A stretch of DNA of 64,000 nt from Flavobacterium sp. GT3R68 (GCF_007109225.1 NZ_VJZK01000002.1:62001-126000); one strand, 5' to 3'; counted from the first letter of the stretch, positions 26,314 through 34,425 are shown. Made by a program: numbers and translations. Notes: generated by a model from the letters alone, not told the origin.

Positions 26314-26348
26314 TCTTTAATTATTTAGTGATTAACCTATATGTTGGA

Positions 26349-26654
26349 TTATTTCCAAGAATCTTTTTGTTCTTTTTCTTTTTCCATAAATTCTTTCATT
26401 TTGCGTTCTTCCCAGTCTTTTCCCAGAAATGGCAAATAATTATAGACTTTCATTCCGTGAATCACCACTCCTATTCCCCAACCAATCATAGGCCAATAAA
26501 ACCATAAATGCTCTGGCGATGTCACTAAATTTATAATTAAAAGCCCAATATTTACAACAAGATATGATGTTAAGTTCCCGTAGAATCCTTTGATGGCTTC
26601 CACTCTTTTTTTCGCTTTATTAAAGCGTTCTTCGTTTTGATAATTGCTTTCCAT
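26349..26654 (-). CDS. 2TM-domain protein
   Basis: 101 residues from ATG 26654, 2 bp after the stop of the kinase gene; a start at 26666 would overlap the kinase by 10 bp. It has the same plan as the other 2TM proteins: FNKAKKRVEAIKGFYGNLTS, two helices, GKDWEERKMKEFMEKEKEQK and a final Trp-Lys. In sequence it is closer to the 2TM domain fused to the kinase (KKRVEALKGFYGSL) than to the two downstream copies, suggesting two rounds of duplication. Confidence 0.88.
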   Translation of the reverse strand: MESNYQNEERFNKAKKRVEAIKGFYGNLTSYLVVNIGLLIINLVTSPEHLWFYWPMIGWGIGVVIHGMKVYNYLPFLGKDWEERKMKEFMEKEKEQKDSWK

Positions 26655-26656
26655 AA

Positions 26657-27985
26657 TTATTTCCAATTTTGTTTTTTATCTTCCTTTTCCATGAATTCCT
26701 TAATTTTTCGCTCTTCCCAATTGCGGCCGTAACCAAAAACACCAAATCCGTGCATGATTAATCCGAATCCCCAACCAAACATGGGGAACCAAAACCATTG
26801 AAAAGAAGACGTTCGATAATTTATAAAAATTAATACCGGAATGACACAACAATAAGAGAGTAAACTACCGTAAAATCCTTTGAGGGCTTCCACTCTCTTT
26901 TTTGCTCTGTAATAAGCCGTATCGTCAGTTATTTTAATTGTTTCCATAATTTGTACTTGTTTGGTTAACATTGGCAAATAAACCGAGAACATCTCATCAT
27001 TTTGATTGATGTTCACCTTGCGGTCTGTCAGAATTGCATATCGGCTGATGATATTTTGAAGTCCAACACCCTGTCGTTCCTGCAATACTTCTTTTTTCTG
27101 GTAATCATTTTCAACCACCAGATAGTCGCCTTTTTCATAAATCCGGATGTGCAAGGGTCTTTTTTCGCTGACTACATTGTGCTTTACGGTATTCTCCAGC
27201 AATAATTGCAAAGAAAGCGGCACTACTTTGGCTTCCGGATTGGAAATCGTTTCGGGCAATTCATAAAACAAACTGTTTTCAAAACGCATTTTCAGTAAGT
27301 TCATATAGGTCTTGGCAAACGTCAGTTCTTCTTCAACACTAACCAGATCTTTGTCTTTTTGCTCCAGAACATATCGGTAAATTTTAGACAGAGAGGTCGT
27401 AAACCGTTGTGCATTTTCAGGGTTTTCTTCAATCAATGAACTCAATACATTCAGGCTATTGAATAAGAAATGAGGATCAATTTGATTCTTAAGGCTTTCA
27501 AATTTAGCCGAAGCCGTTCCCGCTATTATTTTTTGTTCTTTGACTTTTTTGTCCTGCATCTGTTTGTAAAAATGCAAAGCATGAAATCCCAACAAAATGA
27601 TGAAAGTGAAAACAGACGATTCTACATAATCAGAAGGACTTTCCTTTGCTAAAAAATTCGCCAATGTGTTTTTCTCTATAAGTACGTTTATAAATATCCG
27701 CAGCAAAAAAATCATCAATAATGAGACAAAAAAGGAACTGATAAATCCCACTACTATTCGTTTAAGAGAATAAATATTGCTTTTAAATATTTTATCCAAA
27801 TACAAAAACAACAGGGCATTAACAGCATATAAAGCAGCACTATAGAGCATGCAATAAAGAAAATAAACGTATAACTGGGAGTTAAAAACTTTAGTTCCAA
27901 CAGAAACAAATTCAATTAAAAGGGAGGTCAAAAAAATAGTTCCTCCAATAAATAAAGCTTTAATTAAATGCGGTTTTATAGACAT
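26657..27985 (-). CDS. LytS-type sensor histidine kinase fused to a C-terminal 2TM domain
   Basis: 442 residues. There are four membrane helices (about 10-30, 38-63, 76-104, 122-141), then a His_kinase domain with the phospho-acceptor H172 in NQIDPHFLFNSLN, an N box (LLENTVKHN, about 263-271) and a G box (GVGLQNI, 306-312). The kinase part ends at about residue 340. From Met347 (codon at 26945-26947) a complete 96-residue 2TM protein follows in frame (AYYRAKKRVEALKGFYGSLL to the NWEERKIKEFMEKE tail). It looks like a kinase gene and a 2TM gene joined by loss of a stop codon; internal initiation at Met347 is possible. Probable partner: the LytTR regulator at 23160-23915. Confidence 0.9.
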   Translation of the reverse strand: MSIKPHLIKALFIGGTIFLTSLLIEFVSVGTKVFNSQLYVYFLYCMLYSAALYAVNALLFLYLDKIFKSNIYSLKRIVVGFISSFFVSLLMIFLLRIFINVLIEKNTLANFLAKESPSDYVESSVFTFIILLGFHALHFYKQMQDKKVKEQKIIAGTASAKFESLKNQIDPHFLFNSLNVLSSLIEENPENAQRFTTSLSKIYRYVLEQKDKDLVSVEEELTFAKTYMNLLKMRFENSLFYELPETISNPEAKVVPLSLQLLLENTVKHNVVSEKRPLHIRIYEKGDYLVVENDYQKKEVLQERQGVGLQNIISRYAILTDRKVNINQNDEMFSVYLPMLTKQVQIMETIKITDDTAYYRAKKRVEALKGFYGSLLSYCCVIPVLIFINYRTSSFQWFWFPMFGWGFGLIMHGFGVFGYGRNWEERKIKEFMEKEDKKQNWK

Positions 27986-28056
27986 TGTTCAATTTTTAAA
28001 CAGTTAAAATTATACATTTAGTTTCTCTAAGGCATGATTTAGAAACAGACTTTTTT

Positions 28057-28704
28057 TTATTTACAGTTTTTCAATGTTTCCTGAGCTCTGTCCAATCCCC
28101 ATTTTGGAGAGAAAGGAGTTTCAGGTTTAAATGTAGCAAAAAGACCGATGGCTCTTTCCACTTCTTTACAGCTAGGGGTGATGTCAGTTCCGAAATATTT
28201 GGCACCACCGATTTCAAATTCTGCTTTACAGAATACAACTCTTGGGTTGTTTGGTGCCAGCATTTGCGCTTTAGTATACAATTCCATCACTTTTCCTGAT
28301 AATTTCATACCGTTGGTCATTGGGTCAAATGCGATCCATGCCGTGTGAATCATTGCCTGCATCACCAATAATTCTGCATTATTCGGGGTTTTTGCAATTT
28401 CTATATCTAATGCTGACTGTGCTTTTGTTAATAAGGCATTCACCGTTTCTTTATCGGTTGTTCTAAAAGCTGTTGTGGTATTCACCAATGCCACATAATA
28501 ATTTGGCAACCAGCTGGTCGGTTCTGCTGCAGCAATTCTTTCAAACATCGCTGCTGCTTCTGCATTTTTCCCTTCACCCCAAAGTTTGAAAGCACTTCCC
28601 ATTCCCTGTTCGAACTGCCCTGGAGCTTTTGGCGATTGTTTTGATTGTTGCGCTTGTGCGAAACTTGAAATTACAATTGCTAATACTAAAATTACTTTCT
28701 TCAT
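28057..28704 (-). CDS. Secreted TPR-like protein, putative LytTR-regulated gene
   Basis: 215 residues with a signal peptide (MKKVILVLAIVISSFAQAQ). The mature protein is helical with TPR-like spacing, e.g. GEGKNAEAAAMFERIAAAEP and YTKAQMLAPNNPRVVFCKAE, and two Cys near the C-terminus. I do not recognise a named family; the role is probably periplasmic scaffolding or an accessory function. The upstream region has the same layout as that of the TonB receptor gene: a TAAATTTG box and a pair of LytTR-like half-sites. Shared control with that receptor is therefore likely. Confidence 0.8.
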   Translation of the reverse strand: MKKVILVLAIVISSFAQAQQSKQSPKAPGQFEQGMGSAFKLWGEGKNAEAAAMFERIAAAEPTSWLPNYYVALVNTTTAFRTTDKETVNALLTKAQSALDIEIAKTPNNAELLVMQAMIHTAWIAFDPMTNGMKLSGKVMELYTKAQMLAPNNPRVVFCKAEFEIGGAKYFGTDITPSCKEVERAIGLFATFKPETPFSPKWGLDRAQETLKNCK

Positions 28705-28758
28705 GATTGTTTGTTTTAAAGTTTTGTTATTGTTTTAAGGTATTCTATTTTGATGAGA

Positions 28759-28766
28759 CAAATTTA
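28759..28766 (-). promoter_or_regulatory. -7 box of the TPR-like gene
   Basis: CAAATTTA reads TAAATTTG on the minus strand. It is 33 bp from the proximal LytTR-like half-site, exactly as at the TonB receptor gene. Confidence 0.6.
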
Positions 28767-28799
28767 TGATGGTTCTCAGCGGTTTAAAATTTATGTTGA

Positions 28800-28829
28800 C
28801 TGAACTGTCGAAATTGATGGATGAAATGT
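28800..28829 (-). promoter_or_regulatory. Putative LytTR binding site (two direct half-sites)
   Basis: On the minus strand, ACATTTCAT (28821-28829) and ACAGTTCAG (28800-28808) are direct 9-bp repeats with a 12-bp spacer, so 21 bp or two helical turns from start to start. ACAGTTCAG fits the LytTR consensus [TA][AC][CA]GTTN[AG][TG]; the distal copy differs at the central G. The TonB receptor gene has the same arrangement. Confidence 0.7.
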
Positions 28830-28834
28830 GATTT

Positions 28835-31033
28835 TTAAAGATTATCCAATTGATTGGTCTTTTTATCGTTGCTGATTGTCCAAAAGAATCCTACGAAAAA
28901 GAATCGGTCGGCTGTCGGCGTCACTGCTTGTCGGTTGTAAACTCCATTTGAATCCGGAGCACTGGCATACTCATATCCGTAAATATTTTTAGACCCTAAC
29001 ACATTGGAAACCGAAAAATAAAGGATTTTTTGCTGCGACAACAAATATGCCCAACTCATGCTTAAGCTATTGTATGTTTTTGTTTTTCCATTCATGAACT
29101 GTGTTTCGTTCGGGTTATTGTAAGGTCGTCCGGTACTGAAACTGTTTGTAAAACTAACCTGGGACTTCCAGTCGTTGATCCAGTATTTGGTAACCAGCGA
29201 CAAACTTTGGTCTGCAACAAAATGCGGCGTTACGGAAGTTGGATAATTTCTGTAATCCCTTTTGGTATCGATATACGAATAGGAAACCCAATATTCCAGA
29301 TTTTTGATTGATTTCCCATCTCGCCAGAATAAATCCAGTCCTTTAGCATATCCTTTTCCGTTATTATTAAAGTTACTATCGAAAGACGGCATTTCTGAAT
29401 CATATTTTACCAAATCACGGTACTCTTTAAAATACGCCTCTGCCCTGAAAGTCTGTCTATCTTTACTATATTGATAATTCAAAATATAATGCGACGCTTT
29501 TTCGCTGTCCAGATGATCCGCAAATTTCAGATAGTCTTGTTTTGGGGATTGGATAAAATCACCATAGGCAAATGAAAACTGGCCATTTTTTGATACTTTA
29601 TAGGCTAAAGAAACTCTTGGAGAAACTACAGTTTCATCTAATAAGTCATTATTTGAAGCTCTTACGCCAAGTTTCGCCGCGAATTTTTTAGAGAAAAATA
29701 TATCCGCTTCCGTGTATGCGGCAGAGATGTTTGCATCGTAACCACTTTGAAAAGACGGTCCCGAATATTCATTGTAGGTTTCATCAAATCTGGTACTGAA
29801 ATAATCAGCTCCGAACGATACTTTTATTCTGTCTGAAAAGCTCTTTTTCAGTTTCAGTTTCAGATGGGAAGCGTTTTCGATATTTTTCACTCCATTCAAA
29901 TCGATTGCGATATTATTCTCGCCATAACCATAACTCAATCCGGTTATAATCTGCCAGTTACTTCCAAATTTTCCTTTATACGAAGTATTGAAATAAAAAT
30001 TATTGTTTTTCAGATTTACCCTTATTTTGTCCGGTCCATTTGGCGTTTGCTGATTAATATCAAAACGCGAAGCATCAAAAGCAGCATATATTTTTAATAA
30101 ACCGCTTTCAAAATGATATCGGTATACACTCTCCCCTGCAAGTGACTGAAAGGGTCTGTTCCAATCCACTTTTTGCGGAATCGCCACCTGATATGGTGCC
30201 AAATCAATATAAGTTGCATTGAAACTGAACGAACTCTTTTGCCATTTTTGGGTATTACCCAAACCTAAACCAACTGTCATCAATGAAACGTCGGTTTTAT
30301 TCTGGTCCGGATCATCTTGTGTATTCAATAACAATACGCTGGATAAGGCTTCTCCATACTCGGCTGAATAACCTCCTGTAGAAAAAGACATTCCACTAAA
30401 TAAGAACGGAGAGAAACGCCCACGGGTCGGTAAATTACCAGTGCTTGCTCCATAAGGCTGTGCTACCCGGATTCCGTCCACATAGGTTTGTGTTTCATCG
30501 GCTTCACCTCCACGGACAAACAGTTTTCCGCTTTCCCCAACTGTCTGGGTTCCTGGTAAAGTCTGTAAAGCTGCCACGATATCTCCCGAAGAACCTGCAG
30601 TGGTGACGATATCAAGTGGTTTTAGTACCGAAACGCGGGCTTTGTCTCCGGCTTCAAAACTTCCGGCAGTGATGATTACCGCATCTAACGCGTTGACATT
30701 GTCTTTCAATCGGACGGTTTTGTTTTGAAAATTATCTGCGTCAATTACTGTTTTCGAAGTTTCAGAAAGCAGGAACGTCACTACCAATGTTTGTTTTCCT
30801 GTGGCTGATGTGGTAAAGCTGAAGTTACCATCGGCATCACTGTTTGCCCCGTCATAGGTACCGTCAATAAAAATGTTGGCTTCCGATATGGCGATTCCTT
30901 TTTCATTGACTACTTTACCGGAAATGGTGTTTTGCGAAAAAAGGGATACGGAGAATAAAAAAATAGCAACTGTAAATAGTAAATTCATCATGGCTTTTGT
31001 AACAGTTTGGTGTTTTTGTTGATTGGATTTCAT
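28835..31033 (-). CDS. TonB-dependent receptor with carboxypeptidase-regulatory-like domain
   Basis: 732 residues. A signal peptide (NLLFTVAIFLFSVSLFSQ) is followed by a CarboxypepD_reg-like beta-sandwich (ISGKVVNEKGIAISEANIFI, about residues 37-115), a plug domain (TLPGTQTVGESGKLFVRGGE, with the VRGG plug motif) and a beta-barrel ending in an aromatic strand (RFFFVGFFWTIS). It acts in the outer membrane in TonB-driven uptake; the ligand is unknown. No SusD partner is adjacent, so a polysaccharide-utilisation SusCD pair is unlikely. Starts at internal Met15 or Met16 are possible. Upstream lie two LytTR-like half-sites. Confidence 0.93.
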   Translation of the reverse strand: MKSNQQKHQTVTKAMMNLLFTVAIFLFSVSLFSQNTISGKVVNEKGIAISEANIFIDGTYDGANSDADGNFSFTTSATGKQTLVVTFLLSETSKTVIDADNFQNKTVRLKDNVNALDAVIITAGSFEAGDKARVSVLKPLDIVTTAGSSGDIVAALQTLPGTQTVGESGKLFVRGGEADETQTYVDGIRVAQPYGASTGNLPTRGRFSPFLFSGMSFSTGGYSAEYGEALSSVLLLNTQDDPDQNKTDVSLMTVGLGLGNTQKWQKSSFSFNATYIDLAPYQVAIPQKVDWNRPFQSLAGESVYRYHFESGLLKIYAAFDASRFDINQQTPNGPDKIRVNLKNNNFYFNTSYKGKFGSNWQIITGLSYGYGENNIAIDLNGVKNIENASHLKLKLKKSFSDRIKVSFGADYFSTRFDETYNEYSGPSFQSGYDANISAAYTEADIFFSKKFAAKLGVRASNNDLLDETVVSPRVSLAYKVSKNGQFSFAYGDFIQSPKQDYLKFADHLDSEKASHYILNYQYSKDRQTFRAEAYFKEYRDLVKYDSEMPSFDSNFNNNGKGYAKGLDLFWRDGKSIKNLEYWVSYSYIDTKRDYRNYPTSVTPHFVADQSLSLVTKYWINDWKSQVSFTNSFSTGRPYNNPNETQFMNGKTKTYNSLSMSWAYLLSQQKILYFSVSNVLGSKNIYGYEYASAPDSNGVYNRQAVTPTADRFFFVGFFWTISNDKKTNQLDNL

Positions 31034-31052
31034 TGTGTCTGTTTTGATGAGG

Positions 31053-31060
31053 CAAATATC
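31053..31060 (-). promoter_or_regulatory. Probable -7 box of the TonB receptor gene
   Basis: CAAATATC reads GATATTTG on the minus strand, one base off TAnnTTTG. Its position relative to the LytTR-like site equals that of the TAAATTTG box of the TPR-like gene. Confidence 0.5.
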
Positions 31061-31093
31061 TTACAGAAAATATCAATATAGAAATCCTTCTGA

Positions 31094-31123
31094 CTGAACT
31101 GTCATTTTTATGGGATGAATTGT
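31094..31123 (-). promoter_or_regulatory. Putative LytTR binding site (two direct half-sites)
   Basis: On the minus strand, ACAATTCAT (31115-31123) and ACAGTTCAG (31094-31102) are direct repeats 21 bp apart start to start. The flanking 13-mer TGACTGAACTGTC and the TTTTGATGAG stretch 46 bp away (start to start) are also shared with the region at 28747-28809. Confidence 0.7.
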
Positions 31124-31154
31124 TTTTAGTTGCCATTTTATCAAAATACATTGC

Positions 31155-31162
31155 TATTTTTG
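31155..31162 (+). promoter_or_regulatory. -7 box of the YCII-like gene
   Basis: TATTTTTG matches TAnnTTTG. A TTG at 31130-31132 is 22 bp upstream, slightly longer than the usual spacing. Confidence 0.5.
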
Positions 31163-31180
31163 GATTAAAATCCGAATCAA

Positions 31181-31636
31181 ATGAAAAACATTTTCTTCCT
31201 CCTGATCGCCTTAAGTAGTTGCAATCTACTTTTTTCTCAAGTGAATCCTTCTTACGACGAAAAACTCGCCAAGGAATTAGGCGGTAACGATAACGGAATG
31301 AAGTCATATGTTTTCTGCCTGCTCAAAACAGGAAGCAATACGACAGCCACCACGGAAGAAAGAACCAAATACTTTGAAGGTCATATGGCCAATATCAACC
31401 GTTTGGCAAAAGAGGGGAAACTGATTGTTGCCGGTCCATTTATGAAAAATGACAAAAACTACCGCGGCATTTTCATCTTCAATGTCAGCACTGTTGAAGA
31501 AGCCCAAGCTTTAGTTGCGACCGATCCCGCCGTAAAAGCAAATATATTTGAAGCCGAACTTACGCCTTGGTTTTGCAGTGCCGCATTAATGGCAGTTCCT
31601 AAAACACACGATAAAATTATAAAAACTAAAATGTAA
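31181..31636 (+). CDS. Secreted YCII-domain-like protein
   Basis: 151 residues with a signal peptide (MKNIFFLLIALSSCNLLFSQ). The mature part resembles the YCII-related domain (dimeric alpha/beta-barrel fold): KSYVFCLLKTGSNTT, HMANINRLAKEGKLIVAGPF and TVEEAQALVATDPAVKANIF, where the His and the GPF segment are the usual conserved positions. YCII proteins are small putative enzymes; an exported version has no assigned substrate. It is divergent from the TonB receptor gene, sharing a 147-bp intergenic region. Confidence 0.8.
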   Translation: MKNIFFLLIALSSCNLLFSQVNPSYDEKLAKELGGNDNGMKSYVFCLLKTGSNTTATTEERTKYFEGHMANINRLAKEGKLIVAGPFMKNDKNYRGIFIFNVSTVEEAQALVATDPAVKANIFEAELTPWFCSAALMAVPKTHDKIIKTKM

Positions 31637-31699
31637 TTATATAAACACCCGAGCTAGAATAGCGAACTGGCGAAGCAATCATCAAATCAATCAATCAAA

Positions 31700-32648
31700 A
31701 TGAAAAAAATCAATTTCAATCATGTTCTGTTAGCAGTACTTTTACTTACTCCTTTTTTTTGTAATGCACAGGAAGGGCATCAAAAACTTTATTAATTCGA
31801 AGGCACTTATGACTTTGGCAATAACGAAAAATGACCCTCGGTATATTCGACGAATTCAACCACAGTTTGGTATACCTCAATTTAAAAACCCTGAAGCAAG
31901 GGGCCTTAATTCCAATCGACCTGCAAGCTTAACTGAATTGGCAGATGACGTTGTAGCCGCAGTTAACGCTGCAAAATCGAGTGCAAAAGTTGATGCTAAA
32001 AAAATAGGGATTTTAGGAAGCAGCCAGGGCGGTTGGGTCGGTTCTATGGTCGCAGCAAAATCAAAGGACGTTTCCTATTTGCTGATGCGTGTTGGTCCGG
32101 GTCAAAATGTTCTCGAAACGATTGCTCATGAATACGAAGGCGGTTTTATTGCCGAAGGTTTTTCGAAAGAAGAAATTGCTGAAATTATGCAAATGTATCG
32201 ACAGCATTGGGCACTTGCCGCAAAAAACAAAACCTGGGAAGATGGAAACAACGTATTCTTAAGCTATCAGAACAAACCGTGGTATAAAAAAATATATACT
32301 GAACCAAGGGTAAAATCAGAAGCTTCAGCGAAATGGTGGACATGGCTAAGCAAAAACCTGTATGTGGACAGCTACGACTATTTGAAACAATTGAAAACAA
32401 CACCCGTTTTATGGCAATTGGCCGAAAAAGACTGGAATGTCAATTCTCAAAAAAGCTATCCGCGCTTGGTGGAAGCTTTGACCAAAGCCGGAAATAAAGA
32501 TTTCCGTGTAAACATACTTCCCAACATGGGACATAGTGGATTGGTGGTTAAAACGGGGCTGCCAAATGACGAATTCAGCTGGCAATATGCTGCAGGCTTT
32601 TGGGATACGATGGCAACTTGGTTAAAAGACAGGAAAATAGCAAAATAA
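31700..32648 (+). pseudogene. Degraded secreted alpha/beta hydrolase
   Basis: Remnants in three frames. Frame A starts at ATG 31700 with a signal peptide (KINFNHVLLAVLLLTPFFCNAQ), hits TAA at 31793, continues as FEGTYDFGNNEK, then TGA at 31832. Frame B from 31831 reads MTLGIFDEFNHSLVYLNLKT and GALIPI, the N-terminal domain usual before such hydrolases. Frame C, from about 31918 to 32648, is the hydrolase: ASLTELADDVVAAVN, the nucleophile elbow GILGSSQGGW and a C-terminal NMGHSG His. The segment with the oxyanion HG motif and RGTGxS between N-domain and ASLTE is missing. The frame-C piece is open (from 31764) but lacks its first third and is unlikely to work. Confidence 0.8.
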
Positions 32649-32651
32649 AAC

Positions 32652-33002
32652 ATGAATATAGAAGAACTTCAAAAGCTTTGTAAATCATTGCCTCATGTCA
32701 CCGAAGACATAAAATGGGGCAATGATTTATGTTTTTGCATTGGCGGGAAAATGTTTTGCGTAGCAGGGCTGAACCAATCACCAACCTCGGCTTCTTTCAA
32801 AGTCCTGGACGAAGAATTTGAAGAAATGAGCACCAAAGAAGGATTTATTCGGGCCCCTTACGTAGCACGTTATAAATGGGTTTTAGCAGAAGACATCACT
32901 ATTTTATCAGCCAAAGAATGGCAGCATTATGTTACCCAATCCTATAATTTAGTAAAAGACAAACTGCCGGCGAAAATAAAAAAAGAATTAAATGTGGGTT
33001 AG
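32652..33002 (+). CDS. MmcQ/YjbR family protein
   Basis: 116 residues, the family's normal length. It belongs to the MmcQ/YjbR group (CyaY-like fold): NIEELQKLCKSLPHVTEDIK with WGNDLCFCIGGKMFCV, then PYVARYKWVLAEDI and a C-terminal SYNLVKDKLPAKIKKEL. Some members bind DNA in vitro, but the cellular role is not settled. It starts 3 bp after the hydrolase pseudogene, so it may originally have been its second cistron. Confidence 0.9.
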   Translation: MNIEELQKLCKSLPHVTEDIKWGNDLCFCIGGKMFCVAGLNQSPTSASFKVLDEEFEEMSTKEGFIRAPYVARYKWVLAEDITILSAKEWQHYVTQSYNLVKDKLPAKIKKELNVG

Positions 33003-33079
33003 TCCCAAGTATCTATTTTTACTCTTTTTTATTATTCTAACAAAAACCTAAAAGCCAATGGTTTGCCCCCAATATTCAC

Positions 33080-33087
33080 TAAATTTG
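33080..33087 (+). promoter_or_regulatory. -7 box upstream of the T9SS type A repeat protein
   Basis: TAAATTTG matches TAnnTTTG, giving an unusually long leader of about 165 bases. The leader contains a GATATCA-N7-TGATATC inverted repeat at 33181-33201. Confidence 0.4.
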
Positions 33088-33261
33088 TGTAGGTGAATCT
33101 CCATTAAAAACAAGGTAGTTTTTATAACTTTTGATTAAAAACTGGTAAACAGTGCGACCCCAACGTAACTGTAGAAAAATGATATCAATAAAAGTGATAT
33201 CTCCTTCACATTGGCATTTAGGCATTACTAAAGCCGGAGTCGTTAACTTAAAATTAGCGAA

Positions 33262-34425
33262 ATGAAAACACAAATTACTTTACAATGGAGGAATATCCCC
33301 ATCCTCAAAATTTTACTGGTATGGATATTATTTGTCTTTGTTGGACTTAATTCCTCTGCTCAAAATATCCAGAATACTCTCATTGAAAACTGGATAAACG
33401 GAAATTGGCAGAATTCTGCGCAATCTTTCAATACCTATGATGGCAGCAACTATCTGACGAATACTGTTAGTCAGTCCTGGGTAATACCTTCAGGACCTTG
33501 GGAAAATGCATTACAACTCAAATTCACCAATAATCCGGATGGTACAGTCAATCAAACCCTGGGACAAACGTGGGATATCGGAACCGGTACGTGGAATGAT
33601 GCGCAAAGAATAACGTATACTTATAATGCAGCAAAAAAAATGCTGACAGGAGTTACCGAACTCTGGACAGGAGCCTGGCAAAACTTCCAAAGACAGACCA
33701 ATACATATGATGGCAGCAATTACTTAACTAATACGGTATTCCAAAATTGGGATTTTATATCCAGTATATGGAAAAACTCCACACAGACAAGTTATGCCAA
33801 TAATGCAAATGGAACCGTAAATCAAAGCGTAACCCAAACTTGGGATATCACCAATGTGTGGGTCAACAATGAGAGAACATCATACACCTATAATGCATCC
33901 AATAACGTACTGACAGCAGTTACTGAAATGTGGACCGGAACCAATTGGCTGAATGATAACAGACAAACCAATACTTACGGTGCCGGCGGTTTCATCACTA
34001 ACGAATTATCCCAAATATGGAATGCCACGTCGAGTACATGGGTAAACCAAAGTCAATCTCTTTATACAAATAATGGTTCAGGCAAAACAACCCAAATCAT
34101 TATCCAGTCTTGGGATATGGGTGCGAGTGTTTGGAATAATTCGCAAAGAATCACATTCAATTATACGTTGGGGATCTCTGAATGGATTAAGGAAAATGGA
34201 ATTGCCTTATATCCTAATCCCGCCGAGGATCACATAAATCTGAAAACAAATGAGCTTCTACACGGAAGTGTATATTCTATAAACGATCAGACTGGAAGAC
34301 AAATTCAAATGGGAACATTGAACCTTGAAACTACTGAAATGGATATCAGCAAGTTATCGCCAGGAGTTTACTACCTGAAAATCGGTTCATCGTCTAAACA
34401 CGCAATCAAAATAATTAAAAAATAA
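33262..34425 (+). CDS. Secreted repeat protein with T9SS type A sorting domain
   Basis: 387 residues. A long signal peptide (ILLVWILFVFVGLNSSAQ) is followed by nine W-rich repeats of about 27-32 residues (residues about 38-305), each with a Q/E-x-W start, a second W, and an R-x-x-(Y/F)-x-(Y/N) end such as AQRITYTYNAAKKMLTG. They form a three-unit super-repeat occurring three times (e.g. TYDGSNYLTN appears twice). The unit recalls RHS/YD-type repeats but lacks the YD core. The C-terminus is a type A T9SS signal: ALYPNPAEDHINL, then LSPGVYYLKI and a KxIKK-like end. It is secreted and probably surface-attached; function unknown. Confidence 0.88.
   Translation: MKTQITLQWRNIPILKILLVWILFVFVGLNSSAQNIQNTLIENWINGNWQNSAQSFNTYDGSNYLTNTVSQSWVIPSGPWENALQLKFTNNPDGTVNQTLGQTWDIGTGTWNDAQRITYTYNAAKKMLTGVTELWTGAWQNFQRQTNTYDGSNYLTNTVFQNWDFISSIWKNSTQTSYANNANGTVNQSVTQTWDITNVWVNNERTSYTYNASNNVLTAVTEMWTGTNWLNDNRQTNTYGAGGFITNELSQIWNATSSTWVNQSQSLYTNNGSGKTTQIIIQSWDMGASVWNNSQRITFNYTLGISEWIKENGIALYPNPAEDHINLKTNELLHGSVYSINDQTGRQIQMGTLNLETTEMDISKLSPGVYYLKIGSSSKHAIKIIKK

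Noticed and set aside
27986..28056. LytTR site upstream of the kinase::2TM gene
   Set aside because: A single ACAGTT-like sequence is present, but no second half-site at 21 bp, and the orientation does not fit.
28835..31033. SusC of a polysaccharide-utilisation locus
   Set aside because: No SusD-like lipoprotein or glycoside hydrolase is adjacent, and at 732 residues the receptor is shorter than SusC (about 1000).
33079..33273. 64-codon minus-strand open frame before the T9SS type A gene
   Set aside because: It has no family resemblance, spans the leader of the plus-strand gene and overlaps its start codon.
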